Assembly (NCBI GenBank): GCA_020403265.1
Contig: JADBXZ010000012.1
Location: 186,001 to 250,000, forward strand
Source of the DNA: Bacteroidota bacterium
Lineage (GTDB): Bacteria > Bacteroidota > Bacteroidia > B-17B0 > Aurantibacillaceae
Reading direction: 5' to 3'
Length of the DNA stretch: 64,000 bases
Shown piece by piece: positions 8,883-18,007 of the stretch. Made by a program: the position numbers and the translations under genes. Within the stretch, counting starts at the first letter, position 1, and the number at the start of each line of letters is the position of its first letter. The notes under the pieces were generated by a model. That model saw only the letters and a program-made list of their open reading frames with translations, did no database searches and was not told where the DNA came from.

Positions 8883-10151
8883 TTACTCTATAAGCAATTT
8901 TAATGTATTTGTTTGGCCTTGGATATCGGTTACTCGTATAAAATAAATACCACTAACCAAATCTAGTTTTAATTTAACATCAGTTCCTTCCATTATGGAA
9001 GTGTGTATCAATTTTCCTTCCATACTAAATATTTCAGATGTATACTTACCATAATCTTTAAATCTTAAGTTAACATAACCATTACTAGGGTTAGGATAAA
9101 TATCTATGCTGAGAAATGCATCTTTTTCAGATAAACCTGTAGTTGAACAAGGAGTATACGAATAAGCGGTCACACTTCCTGCGGGGGTATTAGGAAGCAT
9201 TGTAGCAGTATTACTGCAATTTACATACGGCAACAAAAAGTCTCTGATAAAATTAATTGTACTATCCATGTAGGCTGTGTTGCTTCCATACGGTACATGC
9301 CCTGCACCATACCAGGTATAAAATTTATGCGGCACATTAGAAATTTGAGTTCCTTCAAACAACATTCTACTACCATCTAAGTACAAAGTTTGAAAACCAG
9401 GGTTTGCTTTACCTCTTCCGTATATTACAGTTCCATCATTCGTACCATGCATTGAGCATAAAGGCACATCTCCGCTTTTCATCCACCAGTATTTTCCAAG
9501 TGCACCACACAAATTAATTACCCCTTTAACTTTTGAAGGATAACCTGGGTTGCCACTGTTTCCTGCAATACCGCCAAGGCCATTAATAGTTGAAGTGCTC
9601 ATGTATGGTTCCATTTCGCATTGCTCATCTAAATAAGCAACATGTAAGGCAGTTATGGCGCCCGCAGAGGATCCGCCAATATAAATTTGGTTTGTGTCAA
9701 TTTTATATAAATTAGCTGTTCTCGCATCTTTATAAAAAAAGCGAATAGCAGCCTTCATATCGTGATAGGCCCTAATTAATGCAGGAACAATTCTTGCAGA
9801 ATCCAAAGGGAAAAAACCTGTACGATAGTCAATACTACTGGTAACATAGCCTTTCTTTGCAAAAGCGTTACACAGAGCTACCTGATCACCATCGGTTTTA
9901 GTGCCGGCTAAAAAGCTACCACCATGAGCAAAAATAAGTAATGGTCTATTTGTAACAACATCACCACTCGGTTGATAGACGTCTAAGAATAAATTAGTGG
10001 TTGAACTGCCGTTCCAATTTGTATTTGAACCAAACTGAATATTACTGCTAACAGTTACTGTAGAAAACACATCACTGTAATACCGTGTACAAATTTGAGA
10101 ATTTAAAATGTAACTCCCTAAAAGGCTAAATGCCAAGTATATTTTTTTCAT
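8883..10151 (-). CDS. Secreted esterase with type IX secretion C-terminal signal
   Basis: The 422-residue protein has an N-terminal signal peptide (about residues 1-18). An alpha/beta hydrolase domain of the carboxylesterase/HSL type follows, with oxyanion motif HGGSF at 76-80, nucleophile motif GGSSAG with Ser162, and a late GAGHVPYG containing the probable catalytic His. After a short linker the last 75 residues form a T9SS type A sorting domain: IYPNPSNGYVNLRF, then SGIYFIRV and a final KLLIE. The protein is therefore expected to cross the outer membrane and be cell-attached or released. Likely substrates are esters of carbohydrates or lipids, not resolved further. Confidence 0.82.
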   Translation of the reverse strand: MKKIYLAFSLLGSYILNSQICTRYYSDVFSTVTVSSNIQFGSNTNWNGSSTTNLFLDVYQPSGDVVTNRPLLIFAHGGSFLAGTKTDGDQVALCNAFAKKGYVTSSIDYRTGFFPLDSARIVPALIRAYHDMKAAIRFFYKDARTANLYKIDTNQIYIGGSSAGAITALHVAYLDEQCEMEPYMSTSTINGLGGIAGNSGNPGYPSKVKGVINLCGALGKYWWMKSGDVPLCSMHGTNDGTVIYGRGKANPGFQTLYLDGSRMLFEGTQISNVPHKFYTWYGAGHVPYGSNTAYMDSTINFIRDFLLPYVNCSNTATMLPNTPAGSVTAYSYTPCSTTGLSEKDAFLSIDIYPNPSNGYVNLRFKDYGKYTSEIFSMEGKLIHTSIMEGTDVKLKLDLVSGIYFIRVTDIQGQTNTLKLLIE

Positions 10152-10186
10152 ATTATTATTAATAATGAGTAATGTTACTAAATTTT

Positions 10187-11518
10187 TTATGGAAATACAA
10201 CCCCTGGATATTGATTTGCATTAAGCTGAGGAATTCTACTTTTATACTGTTTGTTAATTGCTTTAATACACTCGTTGGTTAATAAGGCATTTCCAATTGG
10301 GTTTAAATTAATCCCATCTAAAGAAAAAGCTCCGCCTTTAACAAATTGCGCATTGATAGTATTTCCATTGTATATTATCCCGTTAAATAATGAATTATAA
10401 AAAGTAAATGCGTCCACCAATGCAAGATTCTTTTGCTGACATACACCTTTTAATTTGTCATTATAAGCTGCGATTGTTGTTCTGATGGCAGCAATTTCGG
10501 TTAATGATAGCACCATTCTGTTCTCAAATGGATTTAACGAACCTAAGAAATTACATTTTACAGAATCTAACGGCGTGCCTAAGGTTACCATTTCTCCATC
10601 CTTCAGTTGCCTTGCACCAATCGGCGCAGAAGGGTCAAAAGCAACAAAAGCATTTGCGCCAACACTAAAGGAAATTGATCCATTAGATATAACATTATAT
10701 ACAAGTGTTAAATCATTTACCTTAGTTTGATCAAGAGTGAGACCATTGTATGGAATCGTATTGAAATAAGGAAATTTTGTAACATCTGGCACATTAATAA
10801 TAACGCCTTTAGCTCCATTCGAGGTTAATCTATTTACAAGTGCATCAATAGCGTTATTAAATCTACTTTCTGATGTTAAACTATCCGAAGCACCACCGTT
10901 TACTGCATATTGCAAAACATCATGTAATCCGGGCTGAAGAACAAAAAAACTTGGATTTGTTGAAAGCGCATCATCAATAATTGACGAAGTACTTTTGTTT
11001 TTTGCAAAGCGTTCGAAAAAAGGATTATAATAAGTGTTACCCGGATTACCATAACCAGTTAACAGCATTTGGTATGACTTTGCGAACGGAACACTAAAAT
11101 CAGTATACGATGCTGATGGGACAGATGCCTTTAAATCTGAAAAGGTAGCGTTTGAATTTGGCTTGATTGGGGATAATGAGGTAATTCCTTTGCAATCTAC
11201 TTTATTGTCCAAAAAACTTTTGGCTGTGACAACAGTGCTATTTAAACTACTTAAACCAAAACCATTAAATTGATTGCCAACTAAAGGCTGTGTTAATTTT
11301 TCTCCACCGACCAAACCTAATTGTTGCGCAAGTAAATTGGATACGCTGTTCTTCTGAGCTTCTAAATTTAAAGCGCCATCCGCATAGTTACCTAAGCCAT
11401 TTCCGCCTATAAAAACAACACTTGCAGGATTCATTTCACCGGTAATTGGTTTACTTTCTTTTAATTTAGGCTTACAGCTAAATATAAAAATCAATATGAT
11501 TAAAATGCAATTTTTCAT
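10187..11518 (-). CDS. SGNH/GDSL-family lipoprotein with degenerate active site
   Basis: This 443-residue protein has a lipobox ending at Cys15. It resembles the SGNH hydrolases that Bacteroidota encode next to FadL-type porins. At the place of the usual GNSLTAG block it reads GGNGLGNYADGAL, with Gly41 instead of the nucleophilic Ser. The oxyanion block usually reading GNND is GLHD (197-200). The final DGxH block is DGINLNPIGNAL, with Asn404 instead of His. All three key sites are thus changed while the fold landmarks remain, so it is probably a non-catalytic or altered protein. It starts two bases after the FadL-type gene and is surely co-transcribed with it. Confidence 0.72.
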   Translation of the reverse strand: MKNCILIILIFIFSCKPKLKESKPITGEMNPASVVFIGGNGLGNYADGALNLEAQKNSVSNLLAQQLGLVGGEKLTQPLVGNQFNGFGLSSLNSTVVTAKSFLDNKVDCKGITSLSPIKPNSNATFSDLKASVPSASYTDFSVPFAKSYQMLLTGYGNPGNTYYNPFFERFAKNKSTSSIIDDALSTNPSFFVLQPGLHDVLQYAVNGGASDSLTSESRFNNAIDALVNRLTSNGAKGVIINVPDVTKFPYFNTIPYNGLTLDQTKVNDLTLVYNVISNGSISFSVGANAFVAFDPSAPIGARQLKDGEMVTLGTPLDSVKCNFLGSLNPFENRMVLSLTEIAAIRTTIAAYNDKLKGVCQQKNLALVDAFTFYNSLFNGIIYNGNTINAQFVKGGAFSLDGINLNPIGNALLTNECIKAINKQYKSRIPQLNANQYPGVVFP

Positions 11519-11520
11519 GT

Positions 11521-12759
11521 TTAAAACTGATATCTGATGCTAATCCCTGGGGCTAAAACTGCGGTTTTAAAAGTGCCTCTTAAATTACTTTCGTAATTAA
11601 TTGCAGCTCTTGTAAATTGGGTAAAATACATGGAGGCATCCACTTGTAAATTTGTGGCAATTAAATAGCTTACTCCGGCAGTAAAAATAAAGCGATTGGC
11701 ATCAGGAGTTTCAGGTGTAACATACCCCTGTTGAACTGGAGATATGCCATAAGCTGCGCCAGCTCTAAACTGAAACTTCTCGTTTACAGTATATTGTCCT
11801 CCTAGTCTAAACGCAAAGGTGTTCTCATAAAGTCGTGGTGATTTTGTATCCAAAAGTGATGTTGTGTTGGTTTCGTAATCAAAAGCCAAGGTATCATAAG
11901 CTTTCCAACCAACATAATTAATGTCTGCCACCAAATTTATTTTTTCATTAATTTGATAATGCGTCCCAAATGTAAATACTTGAGGCAAAGGCAAGGAAGA
12001 CGTAAATTTACCATTCGGGAAATTAGGTGCTAATCCTTCAGGTACATAAAAATTAGCTCTACCATCCTTCACCTTCATGTTTACCTGCGAACGATAAGAT
12101 AAGGCAAGATTTAATTGTTTAGTCGCTTTAATATAAATTCCTATGTTAAACCCATAACCGTTAGCTCTTCCATCAAGTTCTGCTCTTCCGTAAACCCCAT
12201 TGCTGTTAATAACCGGTATATCCTTTTGTAAATTAACACTTCCGATCGCGTTTACAAAGCCTGCACCTATGCCTATACGGTTGGTTACCTGATAACTTAA
12301 AGTTGGCTGAAAAAAAATTGTTTTTAACTGCAATCGTGTGATGGCAAACCTGCCTATCCACTCTGAAGGCCATTGGACAGTACTCCCAAATGGTGTGTAA
12401 ACAGCCAGGCCGATTCTAAATCTACTCGTGTCTTTTGGAGAAAACAAGGCATAAGCTGCAAATGGTGTGCTAACGGGTGATTCTGTTCTACTCATGATTT
12501 GTGCGGCACTATCAAGATAAACAGTATTTGGAATGGTAGGACTTACGCCAACGTTTAAGCCATTCTTCATCACAAAAGCTGCTGAACCGGGATTATAAAA
12601 CAACAAACTTTCGTCTTGAACAAATGCAGAACCCGCGCTCGCCATGCCTTGTTGCTTTTGGCCTTGCAGGTTAACTTGAAAACCTTGGGCCTTCAACGTA
12701 ACTGAAGCAAGACTTAAAGCAATAAACAACCCTTTAAAAATAGACAAATGGTTTTTCAT
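11521..12759 (-). CDS. OmpP1/FadL/TodX-family outer membrane transporter
   Basis: The 412-residue protein has a signal peptide (LFIALSLASVTLKAQG). The N-terminal hatch sequence of FadL proteins follows, seen as QGMASAGSAFVQDESLLFYNPGSAAF, i.e. the classic NPA-like segment. The rest is alternating beta-strand sequence ending in ISIRYQF, with the terminal aromatic expected for outer-membrane insertion. Family members let hydrophobic molecules such as long-chain fatty acids or hydrocarbons diffuse across the outer membrane. It is the first gene of a pair with the SGNH-type lipoprotein. Confidence 0.88.
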   Translation of the reverse strand: MKNHLSIFKGLFIALSLASVTLKAQGFQVNLQGQKQQGMASAGSAFVQDESLLFYNPGSAAFVMKNGLNVGVSPTIPNTVYLDSAAQIMSRTESPVSTPFAAYALFSPKDTSRFRIGLAVYTPFGSTVQWPSEWIGRFAITRLQLKTIFFQPTLSYQVTNRIGIGAGFVNAIGSVNLQKDIPVINSNGVYGRAELDGRANGYGFNIGIYIKATKQLNLALSYRSQVNMKVKDGRANFYVPEGLAPNFPNGKFTSSLPLPQVFTFGTHYQINEKINLVADINYVGWKAYDTLAFDYETNTTSLLDTKSPRLYENTFAFRLGGQYTVNEKFQFRAGAAYGISPVQQGYVTPETPDANRFIFTAGVSYLIATNLQVDASMYFTQFTRAAINYESNLRGTFKTAVLAPGISIRYQF

Positions 12760-12894
12760 TTAGAATTTAAAAATAATAATAATGGAGGTAATGACCAACT
12801 TCCGTGAAGTATTTATTGCTTTAAATCCAAACTAATTGCCAACTAATTTGTTTAATCAATAGTTATATGCTGCTTGTTGCAAAGGTGCTTTGCA

Positions 12895-12923
12895 TTTGTA
12901 TTATATAAAATACTGTATATTTG
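12895..12923 (+). promoter_or_regulatory. Bacteroidota-type promoter of fabI
   Basis: A TTTG element at 12895-12898 and a TATATTTG box at 12916-12923 are separated by 17 bases. This matches the -33 TTTG and -7 TAnnTTTG pattern known for the primary sigma factor of this phylum. The fabI ATG follows 18 bases after the box, so a short leader is expected. Confidence 0.6.
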
Positions 12924-12941
12924 TGCCATAAAATTACACTT

Positions 12942-13754
12942 ATGTCTAATAATTTGTTAAAAGGTAAGCGCGGAATCATTACCGGCGCTTTGGATGAAAA
13001 CTCCATAGCTTGGAAAGTAGCACAAAAAGCCCATGAACAAGGTGCATCATTTGTTTTAACCAATGCGCCAATAGCCATGAGAATGGGTGAAATTAATAAG
13101 TTAGCGGATTCAACAGGATCAAAAATAATTCCTGCTGACGCTACAATAATTCCGGATATTGAAAAATTATATTCTGAAAGTATGCAGCACTTGGGCGGAA
13201 AAATAGATTTTGTGCTTCATTCAATTGGAATGAGCGTGAACATTCGCAAAAACATTCCATACACAGAATTAAATTATGACTTTTTTAATAAAGGAATAGA
13301 TGTTTCTGCCATGTCATTCCATAAAATGTTAGCTGTTGCACACAAAATGGACGCAATAAATGATTGGGGAAGTGTTGTTGCTCTTACATATATTGCCGCT
13401 CAACGAGCTTATCCGTTTTATACCGATATGGCAGATATAAAAGCAATGTTGGAGAGTATTGCACGCACATTTGGTTACCATTATGGTATGCAAAAGAAAG
13501 TTAGGATTAACACAGTGTCTCAATCACCAACTCGTACAACTGCGGGAAGTGGTATTAAAGGATTTAATGAGTTTTACGAGTTTGCAGACAAACAATCTCC
13601 ATTAGGCAACGCATCTGCAGAAGATTGTGCAAACTATTGTATAAGCTTATTTAGTGATTTAACGAGAATGGTAACCATGCAGAATCTAATGCATGATGGT
13701 GGTTACTCTTCTACCGGTGTTAGTCAATCTCAATTGGATGCATTAATGAAATAA
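12942..13754 (+). CDS. fabI: Enoyl-[acyl-carrier-protein] reductase (NADH)
   Basis: The 270-residue enzyme reduces trans-2-enoyl-ACP in the last step of the fatty-acid elongation cycle. The N-terminal nucleotide-binding segment GIITGALDENSIAWKVA is typical of FabI. HSIGMS and the catalytic Tyr-x6-Lys (YTDMADIK, within RAYPFYTDMADIKAMLES) are present, as is the late SPTRTTAGSGI loop. An open frame exists upstream to a TTG at 12921, but the ATG at 12942 begins the homology and lies 18 bases after the promoter box. The gene is followed after five bases by the DUF420 gene. Confidence 0.93.
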   Translation: MSNNLLKGKRGIITGALDENSIAWKVAQKAHEQGASFVLTNAPIAMRMGEINKLADSTGSKIIPADATIIPDIEKLYSESMQHLGGKIDFVLHSIGMSVNIRKNIPYTELNYDFFNKGIDVSAMSFHKMLAVAHKMDAINDWGSVVALTYIAAQRAYPFYTDMADIKAMLESIARTFGYHYGMQKKVRINTVSQSPTRTTAGSGIKGFNEFYEFADKQSPLGNASAEDCANYCISLFSDLTRMVTMQNLMHDGGYSSTGVSQSQLDALMK

Positions 13755-13759
13755 TTGAT

Positions 13760-14350
13760 ATGGAACTTTTACACAAACAAAACGAACGTACAGTAAAATT
13801 AGTTGTTTATATCGCAACAGTGCTCGTTTGTGCAATCGTTGTGGTGCTTAACCAAAAATGGATACCACATCCTGTAGAGTTTCCATCCTTTATTTATAAG
13901 CTTCCAGCGCTTAACGCTTTTCTTAATGGTACTTGCAGTGTTTTGTTAATTGCATCTCTTGTTGCAATAAAAAAGAAAAACATAGCTTTGCACAAGAAAT
14001 TAAATGTTACTGCGTTTGTTTTAAGTGCGCTGTTCATTTTAAGTTATGTTACTGCACATTATTTTATTCCTGATACAAAATATGGTGATCTTAACCATGA
14101 TGGAATGATGAGTGCAGAAGAAAGCGAACTGGTTAGTGGGATTAAACCTATTTATTTAGTTATTCTTCTTTCGCATATTTTTTTAGCAATTATTGTTTTG
14201 CCCTTAGTATTGCTTTCGTTTTACTATGGCTTAACTGATCAGCGAGAAAAACACAAAAAACTTACCAGAATAAGTTATCCGGTTTGGTTATATGTAACCG
14301 TAACCGGCGTTGTTGTGTACTTAATGATTAGTAAATATTACAACTACTAA
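13760..14350 (+). CDS. DUF420 membrane protein with EF-hand-like insert
   Basis: The 196-residue protein has five predicted membrane helices, the pattern of DUF420, a family linked to haem-copper oxidase assembly (CtaM). Conserved histidines occur near the helix boundaries (HPVEFPS, LHKKLN, TAHYF, LLSHIFLA). Between helices 3 and 4 there is an insert with the calcium-loop-like sequence DLNHDGMMSAEE (about residues 115-126). It lies five bases after fabI. A role in cytochrome oxidase biogenesis is inferred from the family, as no oxidase genes are in the window. Confidence 0.78.
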   Translation: MELLHKQNERTVKLVVYIATVLVCAIVVVLNQKWIPHPVEFPSFIYKLPALNAFLNGTCSVLLIASLVAIKKKNIALHKKLNVTAFVLSALFILSYVTAHYFIPDTKYGDLNHDGMMSAEESELVSGIKPIYLVILLSHIFLAIIVLPLVLLSFYYGLTDQREKHKKLTRISYPVWLYVTVTGVVVYLMISKYYNY

Positions 14351-14361
14351 AATCAAACATC

Positions 14362-15711
14362 TTATTGCTTGTTTAGTTGTTTTCTTACGTAGTTTTCGTT
14401 GGGAAGTATAGATTGTTGTATACGCTTTGCATAATTCATCGATGAAATAATTTCATTAGCCTTTTCTTCTATAATGTTCTTTTGCGCCTCAATTTCTGCT
14501 TTTTGTTTTTGAATGATTTTAAATCTTTTATAAAGCACTGCTAGAAAGGCAGCGACGATTAAAATAATAAGAATCATAAAATATTTAATGGTTTGGCTTC
14601 GTTTTATTTCCAAATTCTTTTCTTTAATTTTGGTTGCATTTAATAATGAGTCCTTTGCCATTGAATTTTTAAACTCGGTTAACTTTTCCTGGTATTCAAC
14701 GTCCTCTAAAGATTGAAATGTACTCAAAGAGTCTTTAACCAAATAAGATTTTACGAGAAAAAAATTAGCTAATTTAAAATTATTTAATGCGCTGTAAACA
14801 CTGTAATATTCGTAATAATACCTTTGCAAGGATAAAGAATAATCGTTTGTGTCAATAAATTTCTTGCTTTCGTTTATATAAAACAAAGCCTTGTTGTAAT
14901 TCCTAAGTCTATAGTAAGGATCCGATAAGCTTAAATTCACCTCAGCAAGTAAACCGCTGTCCTTTATTATTTCTTTAAAATATTTCGATTTCTTAAAGTT
15001 GACAATTGAAGAGTCATATTGCTTTAAGTTATTGTAAATTGTTGCGATGTTATTGTAGTAATATGCGATACCAGAAGTATCTTTTGTGAGATTAGCTAAA
15101 TGGTATGCTTTTAGCATATGTTGCTTCGCCACTTAGTAATTTTCGCCAGTTGCGTAACATATACCCAAATTATTGTAAGTATCAGCCAAAAGCATGCTAT
15201 CTTTAGATTTATACACATAATTCAAAACCAACTTATAATATGTTATAGCTCTTTTGGTGTCGTTTAAAAAATAATAATTATTCCCATAGTTAAAATATAA
15301 ACGTGCCAACTCTTTGTTGTTGAGTTGTTGTTGCCATATTATGGCTGCTTTTTCATAATACTTTCCACCAGCCACATAATCCTTCAAATAACTGTGATTG
15401 CTGCCATACTTGTAATAACACAAGGCGATTAGATCTTTACGTTTCGTGTATTCAGCAATACTTAGCGCTGTATCAATTGCTTTAAAGCTATTCGCATAAT
15501 TTTTAATTTCATAATACTCATCTGCCAAACTAAAGTACCTGCGAACTTTAATACTGTCGTTCGCACTTTTAATGAGATCAGAATAAACGTTTAAGATTTT
15601 ATTTTGTGAAATAATAACTTCGGAGGTCAGGCCTAACAGGAATGTCAAACTAATTTTAATAATCAAACCACTTATCTTGTTTATATAAGTTGGTAGTATA
15701 TTACTCTTCAT
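14362..15711 (-). pseudogene. Broken TPR/SpoIIE-type regulator
   Basis: Two adjacent open frames (15711-15133 and 15132-14362) lie in the same reading frame and are separated only by a TAA at 15135-15133. The residues on both sides form one continuous TPR motif (LGICYATGENY, stop, VAKQHMLKAYHLA), so the stop interrupts a repeat. The whole reads as a signal peptide, about six TPR units, one membrane helix (near the middle of the second part) and a coiled coil. It then reaches NYAKRIQQSILP, the linker that normally enters a SpoIIE/PP2C phosphatase domain, but ends 16 residues later with no phosphatase. The upstream gene overlaps its start by 11 bases. Restart at the GTG 15132 is possible. Confidence 0.75.
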
Positions 15712-17935
15712 TCCTCAAAAGCGTTACATGACCAAATCTAACCTCTTTCCGTTTAGTAACCGCATTAATAAACTCTGCACGCCAAACATAAACATCCTGT
15801 TTACAAGGTAGTCCTTTAAACTTGCCGTTCCAGCCTTGAAGGAAGTCCGTCGTAGTAAAAATATTCTCTCCCCATTTATCATAAATTTTTAACTCGTAAT
15901 TTTCGGTTCCAACGCAAATTGGTAAAAAAATATCGTTTAAGTTGTCACTATTTGGTGTGAATGCATTGGGCGGCCAAAATCTAAACTCAGGATTAATTAC
16001 AACCAACTGATAACTCGTATCTGTACAACCAAAATTATTTTTAACAATTAACTTAACATTATAATTGCCGTATGTTTGATACAAATTACCTGTAAAGGAT
16101 TGATAACTGTTATTACCATCATTAAAATCATAATACCATGAAATAACATCCGGACTTGATCGATTCTGAAAATTAATGTACGGATCAAAAATAGTGGTTA
16201 CGCTTGGCGAGGCAATAAAATTAGCAATAGGACTTGGCACAACATTCACCAAAATTGAAGCATTAGAAGTATCTGCGCAAACGGAAGTTGTAGTAACTGT
16301 TAAATGAACGGTGTATATTCCAACACCATTAAAATAAACAATTGGATTTTGAAGTCCGCTCACAAAGCCGTCAGAAATTGACCAATTGTATTTGACCGGG
16401 AGTTCACTAATAGTTCCATTGCTCAAAAATACTTTCCCGGGATTACAAATTTTATCCGGTAAATTTTCAATAATGGCCTTTGGTCGTTTATAAACAACTA
16501 TAGTGTCTAAGGTTGAATCTCTGCAGGAAAATTGTTTCCCTTTCAACTCAATTATATATGTACCGGGTGAATTAAACGTAACTCCTCCAACAGATTGAGT
16601 AGTTGCGCTTACTGGTGTAGCAGATGAAGTAAAATTCCAATTAAATGTAGCTTGTGGCTGTATTGAACCACTTGCTGAAAAGCTGAAACTGTTGTTACTC
16701 AAGCATTGATTAGTGTTTTTATTAAAATTAATTTCAAATGGCGGATATATTTTTACCTGTTTCTTAATCGTATCGGTACAGAACTTTCCCGGATTAACAA
16801 CCAACGTTACAAGATAAGAACCGGTGTCCTGATAAGTGTATGTTGGGGAAAATAGCGAGCTTGTATCATTCGAAATTCCATTCACGCCAAAATCCCACGA
16901 ATAGGATTGAGCGGTAGATGTGTTAACACTTTCATTTACAAAATTTGCTGTGTTTCCGAAACATTGAGAAGTGAAATTTCCAATAGCTGCAAGTACACTC
17001 ACCTGACAAGGAACAACCTGAAACTGATATTCACGATAATGTGTACTTATTATATTTCCATTACGATATTCTTTAACACCAACACATACAAGATATATTC
17101 CTAAATTATTTGGCGTTCCTGAAAATTGGCCGGTTGAACCGTTAACAAGAAAGGATGGGTTACCCGGCAACTGATTTAAAACAGAATACGTAGATGTAAA
17201 AAGCGTTGTTGGATAAGGCGGAGACGGTGCAATTATAGGGCATGAAGGTGGTGGTGAAGCGCAACTATTATTTACACCTCCGTTTATAGAAGGACAACAA
17301 TCATCCAGTCCGTCGAAGGAATTATAAAAAATATAAGCCAGAGAATCTCCATCCGGATCTGTTGCCGAGTAGTCAAAATTAAAATTCAATTTATTACACA
17401 TGAACAGAGGCGGAAGGTTTTTAAATCGAGGAGAGTTATTTACCCCAAATAAACTTAATTGAGGCACATAACAATAATAGGTTGACCCAGTTTTTCCAGG
17501 TTGTACAATATTGCTAATAGAATTGTTCCTGCAACACCGCTGATAAACGAGATAATAACTATAAAGATTAGTGTTTAAGGTAATTGTTTTTGTGTAGACT
17601 CCTTCTTCAATGCATCTGTTAGGAGTTGTAATACAAGGGTTGTTTATAGTGTTTGGAACTAAACTAACAATAGGAATACCCATTGTAATAACTGTATCCA
17701 ACAAAGGGTTATTTTGATTTTTTACAGATAAATAACAAGGGCCTGAATTCGAACTATTTCCATCAAATCCGGCAAGTCCATTATCACAATCCCTATAAAC
17801 CTTAAGCGTAACCCTGTATTGATTTGCACCTAAATAATCATAATAAATTTCCCCTCCGACTACATGCGTAGCAAAACCATCAAAATAAGTTATGATTAGG
17901 ATGGCTAGAAATATTAATCTTTTTAACAGTTGCAC
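15701..17935 (-). CDS. PKD-domain cell-surface protein with gliding-motility-type T9SS signal
   Basis: The product is about 744 residues from GTG 17935, which gives a clean signal peptide; a TTG at 17956 would add seven residues. The mature part begins with the phylum-specific ATHVVGGEIYYDY motif. A middle region follows with PKD-like beta domains, including WDFGVN, YTYQDTGSYLVTLVV and WYYDFNDGN. The end is a type B (gliding-motility-associated) sorting domain: FWPPNAFTPNSDNLNDIF, then YDKWGENIF and a final VTLLRNEE. It is probably exported by the type IX system and attached at the cell surface as an adhesin. Its stop overlaps the start of the broken TPR gene. Confidence 0.82.
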   Translation of the reverse strand: MQLLKRLIFLAILIITYFDGFATHVVGGEIYYDYLGANQYRVTLKVYRDCDNGLAGFDGNSSNSGPCYLSVKNQNNPLLDTVITMGIPIVSLVPNTINNPCITTPNRCIEEGVYTKTITLNTNLYSYYLVYQRCCRNNSISNIVQPGKTGSTYYCYVPQLSLFGVNNSPRFKNLPPLFMCNKLNFNFDYSATDPDGDSLAYIFYNSFDGLDDCCPSINGGVNNSCASPPPSCPIIAPSPPYPTTLFTSTYSVLNQLPGNPSFLVNGSTGQFSGTPNNLGIYLVCVGVKEYRNGNIISTHYREYQFQVVPCQVSVLAAIGNFTSQCFGNTANFVNESVNTSTAQSYSWDFGVNGISNDTSSLFSPTYTYQDTGSYLVTLVVNPGKFCTDTIKKQVKIYPPFEINFNKNTNQCLSNNSFSFSASGSIQPQATFNWNFTSSATPVSATTQSVGGVTFNSPGTYIIELKGKQFSCRDSTLDTIVVYKRPKAIIENLPDKICNPGKVFLSNGTISELPVKYNWSISDGFVSGLQNPIVYFNGVGIYTVHLTVTTTSVCADTSNASILVNVVPSPIANFIASPSVTTIFDPYINFQNRSSPDVISWYYDFNDGNNSYQSFTGNLYQTYGNYNVKLIVKNNFGCTDTSYQLVVINPEFRFWPPNAFTPNSDNLNDIFLPICVGTENYELKIYDKWGENIFTTTDFLQGWNGKFKGLPCKQDVYVWRAEFINAVTKRKEVRFGHVTLLRNEE

Positions 17936-17996
17936 TAAGTTAATACAAATGACCAATATTTATTGAATTTCAGCGGGTTTTTAACATCTTTTTTTG

Positions 17997-18004
17997 TAAA
18001 TTTG
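17997..18004 (+). promoter_or_regulatory. -7 box (TAAATTTG) next to a start codon
   Basis: A perfect TAnnTTTG box ends three bases before the ATG of the FG-GAP gene. No well-placed TTTG partner is seen 17-23 bases upstream. If the box is used, the transcript would begin at or almost at the start codon. Confidence 0.35.
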
Positions 18005-18007
18005 TTT

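Noticed and set aside
14340-14380. Possible stem-loop between the DUF420 gene and the broken TPR gene.
   Set aside because: Pairing needs a bulge and several mismatches; not better than chance in A+T-rich sequence.
17963-18007. N-terminal extension of the FG-GAP protein from a TTG at 17963.
   Set aside because: It would precede the signal peptide with 15 extra residues and cover the promoter box; ATG 18008 is preferred.
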